Assembly: GCF_026745355.1 (NCBI RefSeq)
Contig: NC_079206.1
Span: forward strand, 12,058,779 to 12,122,778
Source of the DNA: Beta vulgaris subsp. vulgaris
Taxonomy: Eukaryota > Streptophyta > Magnoliopsida > Caryophyllales > Amaranthaceae
Direction: 5' to 3'
Length of the DNA: 64,000 bases
Below are positions 47,602-59,333 of this stretch, one piece after another. Positions within the stretch are counted from its first letter, which is position 1. The number at the start of each line of letters is the position of its first letter. The notes below the pieces were generated by a model. It saw only the letters and a list, made by a program, of their open reading frames with translations. It did no database searches and was not told the DNA's origin. A program made the translations under genes and the position numbers.

Positions 47602-49304
47602 TTATGTTATTTCGTGCAGGAGACGAATTCTTCTTTGTATCAGTAGCTATATATCTATCTACCTTCATTTTTTCCATCTTCTCTCAGGCTAGTCATTGCT
47701 CCCTGTAAATTGATGATCAAAAATTGTTTTCATTGTTCTTCTCTCTTTCCTTTTTCTCCTTTCTTTTTTCCTTTCCCTTGATATGTCGAATAGAATTTGC
47801 TTCTGGCAGTTAAAAAAATGAGATGTTCGCTTTGTGAAAACATGGAAGCTTAAGTGTCTTGTTTATTTGCTGCTCAATCATTGTTGTCTTCTCACTCCCG
47901 ATTATTTTGCACTAGTTGTGCGACTTTCGGATATGCAATTTCCCACAGTAGTAATACAGTCCAAAGAGAATCTGAGATCAACCATAGAATTGCGGTGAAA
48001 TCTCAACAATGAAGGACGCCATTATTCTGAGCAAAATTTCTCACAGCCGCCTGTACAAATTAGAAGGAAAGGGAAAATTTTGTATGTATTAGTCGAAATC
48101 GTAGAAGAAACTAATTCTTCATATAAATGGCACTTTACGATAATACAAAAATTCATGGAAAAGCAATTGCATTAAAGGGTTCATATAAGCACCTAATTGC
48201 TAACTCTTCTGTTCAATAGAACCTAATGTTGCACGTATTTGTAATTTCAGAGTAAGAGAAGTCTTGGAAACTCGTTTTGACAGAGTAACATAGACTATTT
48301 GCATAACATAGTTTTTAATTAGAAGTTCTTCCATCATATTTGCCTTTCGTTAGAGGGCCATCCGCCTTTCTAATGCTGCTTTTTCCGATAATCTAATACT
48401 ACTTGTCTTCGTTTTCACTCTGTTTGTTGTTAAACTATTCAAAATCATTTGTTCCTAGAGCCGGTTTGGTTAGTGATATTAAGGACATGTTCGACACAAA
48501 CTTTTTAAGATAGCTTTTAGTTTATTGACTAGGTCAAAATACTAATTAAAAAAATAATAGTGTTTAGTAAGTTGGTGGTGTAAATAGCTTTTAGTATTAT
48601 AAGTAGTGTTTTTAGTAGTATCTGTTAAAAGTTACAATTTTTAGCTTTTGAGATAGCGTTTAGTGGTGCATAAAATATTAAAGTTTTGTTTTGAGTTTTT
48701 AATTAATTATTTGTACAATACTATTTTTACAACTTTTACCGAATATCAATATCATATGTCGCTATTTGGACAGCTAACAGCTACAAAGCAGCCACTAACA
48801 GTTATCAGCACAGCTAACAGTTACTCTAACAACTAAAAGCTACTACCATAGCTTGTTGCCAAACACGCCATAAATAATGGTAATAATGGTTTGTAATGCC
48901 AATTTGTAAGAACCATTCTCATGTCAACTCCATAATAATGCTATTTCATCCACACACACCTATTTTTTCCCTAAAATTTCATTATCATCAATTACCACTT
49001 GAAAGGTGGTATTATATATGTGATAATGGAAATTTGTAAGGAAAACCATATGTTTTAGCATCAAATTTCGTTACCATACATGTTAACATTGAAATATGTT
49101 AACAAACTTACACTAAAAAAACATTACTACTGCCACAATTTAATACCATTAACCAAACATGTCGCTAGAAATTCCATTAAAAAGCTAAAAAGAATCCTGC
49201 CCAACTTATGAACACCAACTAAACCACAAGTAAATCATAGAGAAACCCATTTGATCTTTCAAGGTCACAGTTTAAAAGTTCATCTAACACTACGTATTTA
49301 CATA
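47602..49304. other. VAP27 3' region and intergenic repeats
   Basis: The first few hundred bases are probably 3' UTR. From 48463 to 49165 there is repeat-type DNA: GGTTTGGTTAGTGATATTA at the left and TTAACCAAACATGTC at the right suggest one element, with another (GACATGTTCGACAC to TTGCCAAACACGCC, about 48484-48872) nested in it. The part 48940-49165 resembles 7795-7990 (CTTGAAAGGTGGTATT against CTTCGAAAGGTGGTATT). Confidence 0.4.
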
Positions 49305-49510
49305 CTTCCTCCGTTTCATAATACTCACTCCACCTATTGTAGAAAAATACACATCACTTACTACACTTCTTTTTTGAGCAATAAACTCTTTCTATCTCTC
49401 TCCTCTCACATAGGTCCATTTTCTTTTTACTCTCTACCTCTTTCTTCTTCAAAAATTACCTAAGAATCCATGAATTGAAAAATATAGTGAGTAATATAAA
49501 ACGGAGAAGA
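49305..49510. mobile_element. Stowaway MITE
   Basis: CTTCCTCCGTTTCATAATAC and the complement of the right end CTTCTCCGTTTTATATTAC, with TA flanks (49303-49304, 49511-49512). Confidence 0.75.
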
Positions 49511-49976
49511 TACAAGCTTAATCACTATACACAAACTAAAATAAAAACTCGAGAAGGTATTACTTCTTGTGTTACAGACTTCCAGAGATTTATATGCAGT
49601 ACATCTATTAATTTTGTACCTTGAGAAAAAGAAGTGTTCAAAACCATGTATACTGACACAGGTAACATGATGCAATTCAGATATCCAAAATTTAGATCAA
49701 TAGTATAAACAAATATATATACGTGCACATAGTAACCGAAATATTTCATTGCCAATAACAAAATCAAACAAAAGCCATTCTTCTTGTGTAGGTTAAGAAA
49801 CGGTTTCTAGATCAGTTTGTCCACATATCTACAGGGTTATATGATGCAAATCAACCTAATAACCAACTTCACAGTGCTTAACAAAGAGAAGCAAATATAA
49901 CGCCGAGTTCATATATTGAACAACTATGGAAACAACGCCAAATCCACAGTCGATGGCGGTGACGAAGCACATGAAC

Positions 49977-52900
49977 TTAGTCTCTTCTCTTCTTCTTCCT
50001 CTCATTCTTCTCCATCGAGTTCTTCAACTGCAAACACACAAACATCTCGTTAGAAAATGAAGTAACAACACCAGTGTCAAAATAAGTAGAACTGAACCTC
50101 ATTTTCTGCAATATAAATTTAATTGTAACATACCATGATGATCAAGATCCGGACAAAAACAGCTACGAAGTCGGTGAAGAGAGTCATAGCATGTTTCACA
50201 TAGTCCAAGTCGCCAAAGTGAGCCTTCTCAATGATCTGCTGAGTGTCAAAGACGATGTATCCCACAAAGACTAGCAAGCCAAGATACAACTGCAGAATAA
50301 ACAACATATCAGATCATGATATGTCACTTCACCAAAGGAAAACAACATACATTTCATTCAGATTATAAATTATGATAGAGGGTTTATAAAATCATAATAA
50401 TCCCCACATAAATGGTGTATTAAAATCTAGAACCCTGATTAATTGTGCACGTCTTGTTGTCAATAACTAGTTATTAGGCCCAGGCTATGCCTCGGGTAAG
50501 AAAAAATTTCATCTATTAATATAATACTTTATGATAATAACAATAAACACAACTTAGCCTAGTGGTTAAGACTTTAGTATATGTACTTGAGGTCTCGTGA
50601 TCAAACCCTATACTACACAATTTCTAAATTTTTTTATTGTATATAGATTACATAAACTAAAACTCTCTAGGGATAGTACTGTAGTGGTCAACACTGCTCT
50701 TCAAATGGTATCATGCATACATAATTAATTTTAATGAACATGCAAATTTATTTATTTTTAAGTACGCAAGGGATATGTTTAATAACATTAACTGTGGAAA
50801 CATGGATCACTAAGAGAAGTTAGATGAGATGATGATTCTTTAAAAACCCTTACATAAGGTCATGGGTTCGAGCCCAAGCTTCAGCATATTTATTTTTAAA
50901 ATAATGAACACTTGACTTTGTTGGTTAACAAACACGTGGCGAAATTCCGGTGGCAGGAAGAGGGTGCCACATGGCGCATCGACGTTGTTACGCACGCCTT
51001 TTAATATATTAGTATAGATGTGCATACCTCAAACTTGAAAAGAGCAGCGTTGCCTCCGAAAATGGAGGAAGCAAAGTGCAGCCAGAAGAGGATGGAGACA
51101 CCAGATGAAAGGAAAGCTCCCAAATAAAGAAATTCCCTGCGCCTTGCAAACATAGCAGCTGCAGAAAAGCTTCCAAATGCTATTGCACAGCCCACAAATG
51201 CCGTAACCAGAATGCTGTGATGTTAAAACATAAACACGTTTCAGTAAGTGCAAAACATCTAAAATTGGCTAAGACACAACAGAACCATAGACCCAAATAT
51301 TTTGTAAAATAGTAGTGAATGAGAAACCAGGGCCCTGAATTGGAAACATTCCAGTTCTAGAATCTAAGATTTACTATTACATTAATTTAGGAAGCAGTAT
51401 GAGCCCCCATTCCTCCCACAGTTCCACCACTAAGAAAAAAGAGAACCATTTTTGCAAAGACATTAGATTTGGTACAGTGAAAAAATAAAGCACCTAAATT
51501 CTTGTAACTTTCTCATTTCCCATGTAAATTATAAAGAATAGAGGAATATCACTTCTACACCTCAAGTAACAATAGCCTAGACTCCCCAAGGTTCATTCTT
51601 GCTGCAAGCCACCCTTCAACCATTAAAAACAAGGATTTGAATCAAATGAAGATACCAATGGCGGATTAACATCGCTAACACAAAGACACACAACTCATTC
51701 AGAGACTGTTCAAAAATCTCTAGTGGTATACGGCAATATTAAACTAAGAAGTTTTACCAATATAACATAGTAAACTACAGAAAATATGATCTCACACACA
51801 GATAGCTTGGGGACACATAATATAATTAATCTCAAGAGCTCACATCAGTTCCAAACATCAACTGTGAAGATCAATCACAATACCTCGAATCAATCTGAAT
51901 AGTCAAGTCAATAAGAGGACCAATGGATGCTCCTTCAAACACGGCAGCGGCCATCAACAGCCCCAACCTCTTTTTCTGTTAGCCAAATGAAGAGAAACTT
52001 AGTCATTAGACCCTTCACCCTTGCTAACAAAGGTATAGCGAAAACGAAATGAAATTAAACATCTAGATAGATTACCTCCTCATATGGAGGGGTGGAAAGT
52101 ACCCAAGCCATGCATCCCATGCAGGCAAGAGTAGTTAAGAAGCCACCAATATTCCATAGAATATGCAAATATGACCCAACTGCTGAAGCAACCAAAGCAC
52201 AGCACAATGTCAAGTACACCTGGAAACAAGGTTGAAACTATTAGATAAGATACTAACAGACACCCAAAAAGAAGAACAACGAAAAATAATCCTCAATCAA
52301 AAGATAACGAAAACACATCCGCAATTCTTAACATTGGACTTAGGAATCACTCTATTGTAGAAATCTATTATGCCAATTGTTTGAATGTTTATTGTGGAGA
52401 ACTATGGAAAATAATGTATATTTACATAGTTCTCCACAATATTTCCATAAATATTACACAACTAAATGTGAACAATCAAGTTTTTTGACCATGTACTCAA
52501 CCACACTGGAAATTATGGGATATAAATTGAGAAATTAACAGTAAATTCACTTCAATTGCAGTTACAGATGGTGGAAACCCTAAATTGATCGATTTGCAAA
52601 TACCCAAATCCCTTAACCCTAAATTGATCGATTTGCAAAATACCCAAATCCCTTAACCATAAATAGATTGATTTGCGAAATACCCAAATCCCTAAACCCT
52701 AAAATTAGCATATCAAAATTTCCTCCATTCAATTGTACAACAAATTTGAAATAACACCAAAATAAACAAGTTAAGATAAAAAAAACTATGCCTTAATTTC
52801 ATCCCAAATTAATTCACTCTTAAATCTGTATAGAAATCAAATTCACCATCAAACAAGATAAAAAAAAAAAACCTGTTTAAGATGAGATTGAACAGTAGGA

Positions 52901-52980
52901 GAAATCTCATGGAGATTCTTGAAAGCATCAAAATTCCAAGAACTTCCATAACCAGATTGCGATTGAAAGTACGACTCCAT
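49977..52980 (-). CDS. BI-1: Bax inhibitor-1 (BI-1), 245 aa
   Basis: Six exons on the minus strand: 52873-52980, 52076-52219, 51884-51975, 51028-51214, 50134-50289 and 49977-50027 (738 nt, GT-AG, in frame). The start [20 protein letters not shown] and the segments [100 protein letters not shown] and [20 protein letters not shown] are characteristic. The protein has six to seven membrane spans and ends in a charged tail ([12 protein letters not shown]), important in the family for calmodulin or ER-stress functions. BI-1 is an ER membrane suppressor of programmed cell death linked to calcium handling. Length is normal for plants. Intron 4 is mostly a Helitron. Confidence 0.95.
50467..51018 (-). 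mobile_element. Helitron (552 bp) inside BI-1 intron 4
   Basis: On the minus strand it starts A|TCTATACTAATATATTAAAA and ends with the hairpin-forming CCCGAGGCATAGCCTGGGCC then TAATAACTAG|T. It carries SINE-like boxes (GCCTAGTGGTTAAGAC near 50540 and GGTCATGGGTTCGAGCCC near 50858), possibly captured or inserted later. It occupies 552 of the 738 intron bases, and the splice donor of exon 4 lies only nine bases above its 5' end. Confidence 0.82.
52578..52696. repeat. 39-40-bp tandem repeat in BI-1 intron 1, three copies
   Basis: Units CCCTAAATTGATCGATTTGC plus ACCCAAATCCCTTAA start at about 52578, 52617 and 52657; the third is diverged. The telomere-like CCCTAAA at the joins is too short to call interstitial telomere sequence. 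Confidence 0.85.
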
Positions 52981-53041
52981 TGTTTATTTCTGTAAGTAGT
53001 TCTATTTTCTCTCTTGGATTTAAATTTGTTTTGCAGAGCGA

Positions 53042-53048
53042 TATATAT
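53042..53048 (-). promoter_or_regulatory. Possible TATA box for BI-1
   Basis: TATATAT on the minus strand, about 62 bases above the BI-1 ATG, would give a leader of about 30 nt. Position is the only support. Confidence 0.3.
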
Positions 53049-53578
53049 TCGATAAAAGGAATGACTATTTCTTTTCGTGTTGGAGAATATCTATATAGTG
53101 ATTGGATGGCATCGTGGAAATTTCTCGACTTTTTTTTAGTTGACGATTATGCCCTTATAAAATATGATCCATATAGCCAGTGAGATTGTATTTTCTATTT
53201 GTGTGCTTAGTGCTTACGTTGATTCTAGGGCTATTCTAGGAAGTTCAAAAGCGTATCATTTCGAGAGTCTTCTCGAAAATAATCTGAAGTCAACTTAATG
53301 AATTCTCTTATTGACATGGCATAACCTATGAGAGCTTGCCAACTCAGATGCATATTTATGTTGAATTTTTTTTTTTTTTTTTGAAGGGATAGGTATGTTG
53401 AGTTTAACTCATGAAATATATTTTTTTTAAGGAAAATGCTAATTATAAGCTTTTCTTTTTCCTATTCAAAAATTGTATTTTCACTACGATTTTGTTTCAT
53501 TTTGAGAAATATTTAGACTATAATATAATATTTAACTAATATATCAGAATTAATATTTGAGTATATAACAGTATTAGG

Positions 53579-54121
53579 TAGGGTGAAACTTATTCGGATA
53601 AAAATCAAAATCCAATCCGAATTAGTAATTCGGATTGAATTTGAACTGTGTTCGGATTGGATTTGGAATGAGATTTTTTGATATTTTGGATTTTCGGATT
53701 GGATTCGATTGAGAGTAATTGGATCCAAAAATTCAATATAACTGAATAGTAATATGCCTTGTATTAGTTATCTAGATTTGGCTTAAGTACTAAACTGGTT
53801 TTTTTTAGAAAAGCCTAGTCCATAGCCCAATAGGCGTATCGTACAATCATTTCAACACTTCTCCTAAAACCTTACAACATTTAATTACTCATTTCCTAAA
53901 TCTACCAGGTTGCTGTTGTGCTTAATTTATTTCATCGAAAAACTAGAGTTTTAAAAAATCGAATTTTCGGATCCAATCTAGAGTATGAAAATTCGGATTG
54001 GATTGAACCGGATTCAAACTCTGATCGAGTTGGATTCGTATTGGAAAATTGAAATCCAAATTATGTTCGGATCGAATTAAATTAAACCTTAATCCAAACC
54101 GACACCGAACTTTCACCACTA
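53579..54121. mobile_element. hAT MITE with 8-bp duplication GTATTAGG
   Basis: TAGGGTGAAA at the left and TTTCACCACTA at the right are imperfect inverted ends. GTATTAGG flanks both sides exactly (53571-53578, 54122-54129). Subterminal AATCCGAATT/ATTCGGATTGGA repeats, no coding capacity. Confidence 0.88.
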
Positions 54122-54287
54122 GTATTAGGTTTGTCTCAAATCATATTATTATTGATGTTTAATTCTTAGCAGTCCAAATAGTTTGTTGACAAATTTATGA
54201 ATCAAAAAGATTTTTTTGTATTTTGAAGAATGAATGAAGTATGTATACATTTCTTTAAGCACCCATACATTATATTATTATATTCGG

Positions 54288-54801
54288 ATTTTTCACCAGG
54301 TACCCCTTAAGTTTTACAAAATTCATGGGGTCCCTAACTGTTTCAAAAATTCATCGAATACCCGTTAAGTTTGCATATAGTGTATCAAACACCCTTAATA
54401 ACTTAGTTGGTGTTGATTCCATTAATTTAAATGACTTGAAATCACTTAAACCCCAACCTAATTCGCCTATTAACTCATACTATGTCAAAAATGTGCTTTG
54501 ATAGTGATACAAACCGCCTTTTTTAATGCGATCAAAATAGTTTTAATAGTGACCCAAGTACCTCTTAGGCAATTTTTTTTTCTGCTTTTAACCTCCTATG
54601 TTATGCATAATATAATATATTAGGGAATTAGGATAGGGTTAACTGATTTTGGGTCAACTAAGTTAACATAGTCAACATCATTAAGCTATTGAGGGTATCT
54701 AGTACATTATATCCAAATCTAAGAGGTACCTGGTGAATTTTTGAAACTGAAAGGATACTTCATGCATTTTGTAATAACTTCGGTGTTACTTGGTGAAAAA
54801 T
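54288..54801. mobile_element. MULE-like MITE, ATTTTTCACCAGGTACC ends
   Basis: ATTTTTCACCAGGTACCCCT at the left and an imperfect complement ending GGTGAAAAAT at the right. The inverted similarity continues for over 60 bp. Same terminal family as 56825-57800. Flanks are too AT-rich to fix a duplication. Confidence 0.65.
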
Positions 54802-54959
54802 TTATAATATGTTCCATCTAACATATATGTTATGAAACATTAAGACGGTGATGCTAACAACAGTTAATCCATAAAGTCTTGAATTTCACTTAATTCGATA
54901 CAATTGCAACTTTTGAAGGCGACTCAGAATAGTGGGGTGTTAAATGAGCAATTTAAACA

Positions 54960-56575
54960 GCATTATACAACTGAAGTAAACTCATAACACAAACACTCTT
55001 ACTCTATCAACAAACCATATTCTCCCCCTAAGCTTCCCCAAACCCTAAAGCACACAAACACCCCACCGCTCAGCACAGGCTCGCTGGTGACCAGCCTAAG
55101 CGTCGTGTCGCTCACTGATCGCTAGTGAGCCTAGTCCCCGTCCTTTAGTTTGTCTAGAAGTTTAGTTTCCCCTCCATATTCCCCTGTTTCGCGTCCTTTG
55201 TCATCCCTCTCCCCCGAATCTCCCCTTCCTCCTAACTTGTTCGTGTTCGTCGATTTTCCCTTCCCCAGTTTAGCATTATTCCTTGCCCCTTCACCATTTT
55301 CGTTGGCTTTCGGCTTTTAGTGTTATAGGTTAGGGTCGCAGCGAAGCAGGCGGTGCAATAGTTATGGTGGACCAGGAGTGTTTTGTTCCACCAATACGAC
55401 GACAACAATAACAAACCTGACGTCGTCTTTGTGCTTTCTCTTTTAAGTATTTTTCTTCACTATATCTTTGTTATGCCACATGTATATTTGGGGATAAAAT
55501 CTCAGCAATTCAGGTGCAACGCCGTAAGAGTATGGAGCACCAACAGTTCGACAACAATGGCATGAAAGGTCGCGCGGCGAGCTTGTGGTTCCTGCGATAG
55601 TCCCAGTGAAAGTTGTTAATTTTTGGGACGATGTATGGGTTAGTTCGTTATGATTTTGCCTTAGTTTATGTGTGTTTATCTTTCTAGGTAGATCTAGTTT
55701 TTCTATAAGTATTGATCTAGGAATTAAGATTAATAGTGTAGTTCATCCTAGAGTTTAACATGCTTGGATAAGTAGAACTTTAGGTATCTATGTGCTGGCG
55801 AAGAACAAAGGTGTTTATCCTACAAAGAATTTTGTTCTAAGGTTAAGGCAAAACCTAAATATGTCGTGTTTCAATCTTCTTCTTTAAGGATTACAAGTTT
55901 CGGTTGCAGATCTTCGGATTAGGTGGTTGGGTAATAAATTGAAGAAATTTATCACCCTATGTTTATGTGATGACTTCGGGAGTAATCACAACTAAAATAC
56001 GCATCTCGTGGGAGGCCCTCCAATTTTATTTGGGGAAAGTTTTGCCCTCCGCAATTGCCGAGTTTCTACCTCTTAAGGAGAAACTCATGATACCCTCAGT
56101 GCAGGGTACGAAGTCATGAAAGAAAGTGACTTCAGTGGTAGTTTCATCTTTAGGATCCCGGTAAGACTCCTCATTTTAATGACCTTAGGATTTACTGTCT
56201 TGTGAATAAGTGGTTCCACAAGAACAAATTTGGCAATCCATTTGTGAAGATCGTCTTGGTTTAATCTCTTGACAGTATCCATCTCATGTCAATAGTTATT
56301 TAGATGCAAGACACAAAGGTTATCTCCATCAACAAACTCCCGAGGAAAGTTCCCCCTGTGATTTCCGTCATATCCTGTACATGAAACGTCAGACTGGTAA
56401 CATATCACAATTGTTTGTAACGTCTAGTCATCTTTATTTTATTAGGTTGTATCAAGAGCTAGCTTAATCGTTTTAGTGTTTTTTTAGCTATCATTTATCG
56501 CTAGGATGTACTCTCTATAACTTGTAATTTCGTTTTCAATTAATGCAAATTTCTCTGATGTAAAAAAAATAAAAA
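54960..56575 (+). mobile_element. Possible LINE-derived sequence ending in an A-rich tail
   Basis: A C-rich start (AAACCCTAAAGCACACAAAC, CTCCCCCGAATCTCCCC) and an end TTAATGCAAATTTCTCTGATG followed by TAAAAAAAATAAAAAA look like a LINE 5' leader and 3' tail. No reverse transcriptase was seen between them, so it would be internally deleted or another retroelement type. No target duplication found. Confidence 0.35.
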
Positions 56576-56824
56576 ACACAGCTGAACCAAGAATCCTTTT
56601 TTTAAGTAAAATGTTTGGTTTGGTTTGTGGTTTGCAGTTTTGATTTTATTTGAGGTTTCATTCCTCAACACAATTTGTGCTCATGTTTGATTTTCTGAAA
56701 ACACAATAATTCATGTTAACACCTACTTCTTCTGTTTTTTAATAGGTGCATCATATTAATTGCGTAAGCTTGCCGATTCACAACTTTTATAATATTTTTG
56801 ACTATATATTATTAAAAATGAACT

Positions 56825-57800
56825 TTCATTAGGTATCCCTGACTTTTACGAATATTGAAGGGCACCCTCACAGTTTCCAAACTACACAAGGTGCTCCTGA
56901 GGTTTTAAAAAATAAATTATTGGACCTTGCCGTTAAGTTTTCGTCAATTCTGTTAGTCCTAAAGGCCAAATTCTCACCCAATGGCCTAAAATCCCTACTC
57001 AACCTCCCATCCATCCATCCACCACCCAGAAAACCACCCCCTCCTCTCCCCTAGCCCCCCAAAACCTCCCCCTCCTCTTCTCCACTGCCGAAAACTTCCC
57101 CTCCTCTGTCGTCGGAGACCTCCACCCTCTTCTTCCCCACCCCCGAAAACCTCCTATCACCCCTTCCTCGGCCCCGAAAACCTTCCCCTCCCCTTCCCTA
57201 TCCCGAAAAACCTCCCCCTCCCCTTCCCTTGCCTCAAAAACCTTCCCCACTACCGAAAATTGCCCCCTTCCCTTCCCCAGCCCGGAAAACCTCCCCTATC
57301 CCCTTCTCCTGCCCCGAAAAGTTTCCCCTTCCCTTCACCAGCCTCGAAAACCTCCCCCTTCTCCTTCAAGGTTGGGGAAGGGGTGGGGGGTTTTGGGGCT
57401 GGGGAAGTGGAGGGGAAGGTTTTCGGGGTTGGGGAAGGGGTGAGGGAGGTTTTTGGGATTAGGGAAGGGGAGGAGGGAGGTCTTCGGGGTGGTGGTGGCT
57501 GGTATGGTGGCATAGCGGTGGTTGGGGTGGCTGGTAGGTGAGGAGGGGTATGGATTTAATTAACTAAGATTAATGAGGTTCAATTAGAGTTAGGTTTAAT
57601 TAGAGTTCATTAGGATTGATTGGTAATAATTAGGTTAGTTAGGAGTTGATTTAGCATTAATGACTACTAGAGTTGACGACCGTTAGTCATTAAGGGTATT
57701 CTGAGTATTTTTCAAAACTTTAGGAGCACCTTGTGCATTTTGAAAATTGTGAGGGTACCCGGTGAATATTCCTAAAACTCAAGGGGAACCTGGTGAAAAA
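56825..57800. mobile_element. MULE-like element with inverted-repeat interior
   Basis: The left end TTAGGTATCCCTGACTTTTA and the complement of the right end, CCAGGTTCCCCTTGAGTTTT, pair, and the match continues through CACAAGGTGCTCCT. TTAAAAAT or TAAAAAT near both ends may be a decayed duplication. The interior is CCCCGAAAACC-rich on the left half and GGTTTTCGGGG-rich on the right half (centre near 57368), so the whole element can fold back and produces chance open frames. Confidence 0.65.
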
Positions 57801-57846
57801 TCCGTGTTAAAAATTATACAAAAAAAATATATTTTGAAAATATATA

Positions 57847-58104
57847 CTTCCTCCGTTCCATTTTAAATGAAACGTTTGCTTTTTCACGCAACCCAACACG
57901 CTTCTTTAGCCATTAATATCTTTAGTTGTGTACACGTAAAAAATATAAAAAAGTTATAATTTGATAGTATGCATCGAGACGAATCTAACAAGATCCCACT
58001 TGACTATGTTTTTTTTATATATAATAACGATAAATTGGAGTTAAAATTGATCAATGAATAGTGTCATTTCATCCCATGTTTCATTTAAAACAGAACGGAG
58101 GAAG
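57847..58104. mobile_element. Stowaway MITE
   Basis: CTTCCTCCGTTCCATTTTAA and the complement of the right end TTTAAAACAGAACGGAGGAAG, with TA on both sides. Confidence 0.85.
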
Positions 58105-58279
58105 TATTGTGATTAACTTAACAACAACTAATATAATGATATTTATCTTTGCACAATAGTAATTAAATATGGTCAAAGATTAATTCCAAATAGTGTAAAA
58201 ATCAATATGATGCATCTATTAAGAAACGAAGGAAATATTACACATTGTGGACCAAGTTTGCTGAAAATGAGTTTTTTTT

Positions 58280-58465
58280 TTTTTTGGCATTATTACTTTG
58301 AGGTCATGGGTTGTACCCTGCAATACCTTTTAGACAATCATTTATGGAAAAAGTATTGGCGTTTTATAGTGAAATGCCAAAATGACATCTCACACAAAAA
58401 GACAAAAAAAATTGGTACCAAAATAAAGTCACGGTACCAAAATGTACCAATACCAAAATAAAACA
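58280..58465. repeat. Dispersed repeat related to 41979-42215
   Basis: AAAGTATTGGCGTTTTATAG then GTGAAATGCCAAAATGACAT, CTCACACAAAAAGAC and GGTACCAAAAT match the complement of the 42-kb copy including its flank. The left part (GGTCATGGGTTGTACCCTGC) looks like a SINE B-box. Confidence 0.55.
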
Positions 58466-59333
58466 TGCTAATATAACTGCTAAACATAATTTGACAAAGT
58501 ATACAGAGGGTTCAATCAAACTCAAGAGTTAAGACCATAGACCTATTAGCCCACAACCTCATATAAATTGGATTCCTCGTTTGATACAACTTTGACACAG
58601 ATTCTCCAAATAACTGAGAAAAAATTGGTATGGAGAATGCTAAAAACAAGGAGCTGAACATTATTTAAAAGAATTTTTCAATGTTGAAACAATGTAATCT
58701 AAGGTGCAGTCTTCAGTTGAGAGTCTCAACATCTGCATAATCAAGATTGAGTAAAGGACAAAGGAAGTAATTTATAATTGAAGTTATATGCCATGAGTTG
58801 ATTAGTGTATGTTTTGTGTCTTTCTCAAATCATCCTCGCACCTGCATCCCTTCCAAAGTTAAACCTCGACTCCTGAAACATAATTAAACTTCACAATATT
58901 GGGAACGATGTCGATGAGGTAATAACTCCTATGTAAACACCCCACACTTCATTTTGATATTCCCATCTGTATATCATTGTGCTGTTACGTTATAATATCA
59001 CAAAAGTTTCATGAAAAGGCTAAAGATAGAGAAATATTCAAAAGGTAAAGTGGAATACAATAACCAACCTTTAATTAGAAGCGTCGTCACCAAAATTGTC
59101 AAGTTAAATGGCATTTTAGAAGTAAGGGGTGTATATGTTTGGGATTCTTTGACAAAAAATACAAAGGCTATATCATTTATGGCCTTCAGGGTGTATGGTT
59201 TTTAAAATTCTACAACAGATACAGTTTCTATGATAAATCAGTCAGCTAGAGTTTCTATTTGAAGGACATGGATTACTGTACAACTAAACCTTGCAATTAG
59301 AATCCTCAGAAAATTTACAGAAGTAGATATCTT

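Noticed and set aside
52578..52696. CCCTAAA motifs suggesting interstitial telomeric repeats
   Set aside because: Only single heptamers within a 39-40-bp satellite-like unit.
56999..57541. Proline/glycine-rich frames on both strands
   Set aside because: The interior is an inverted repeat of CCCCGAAAACC-type motifs, so complementary frames are open together by composition.
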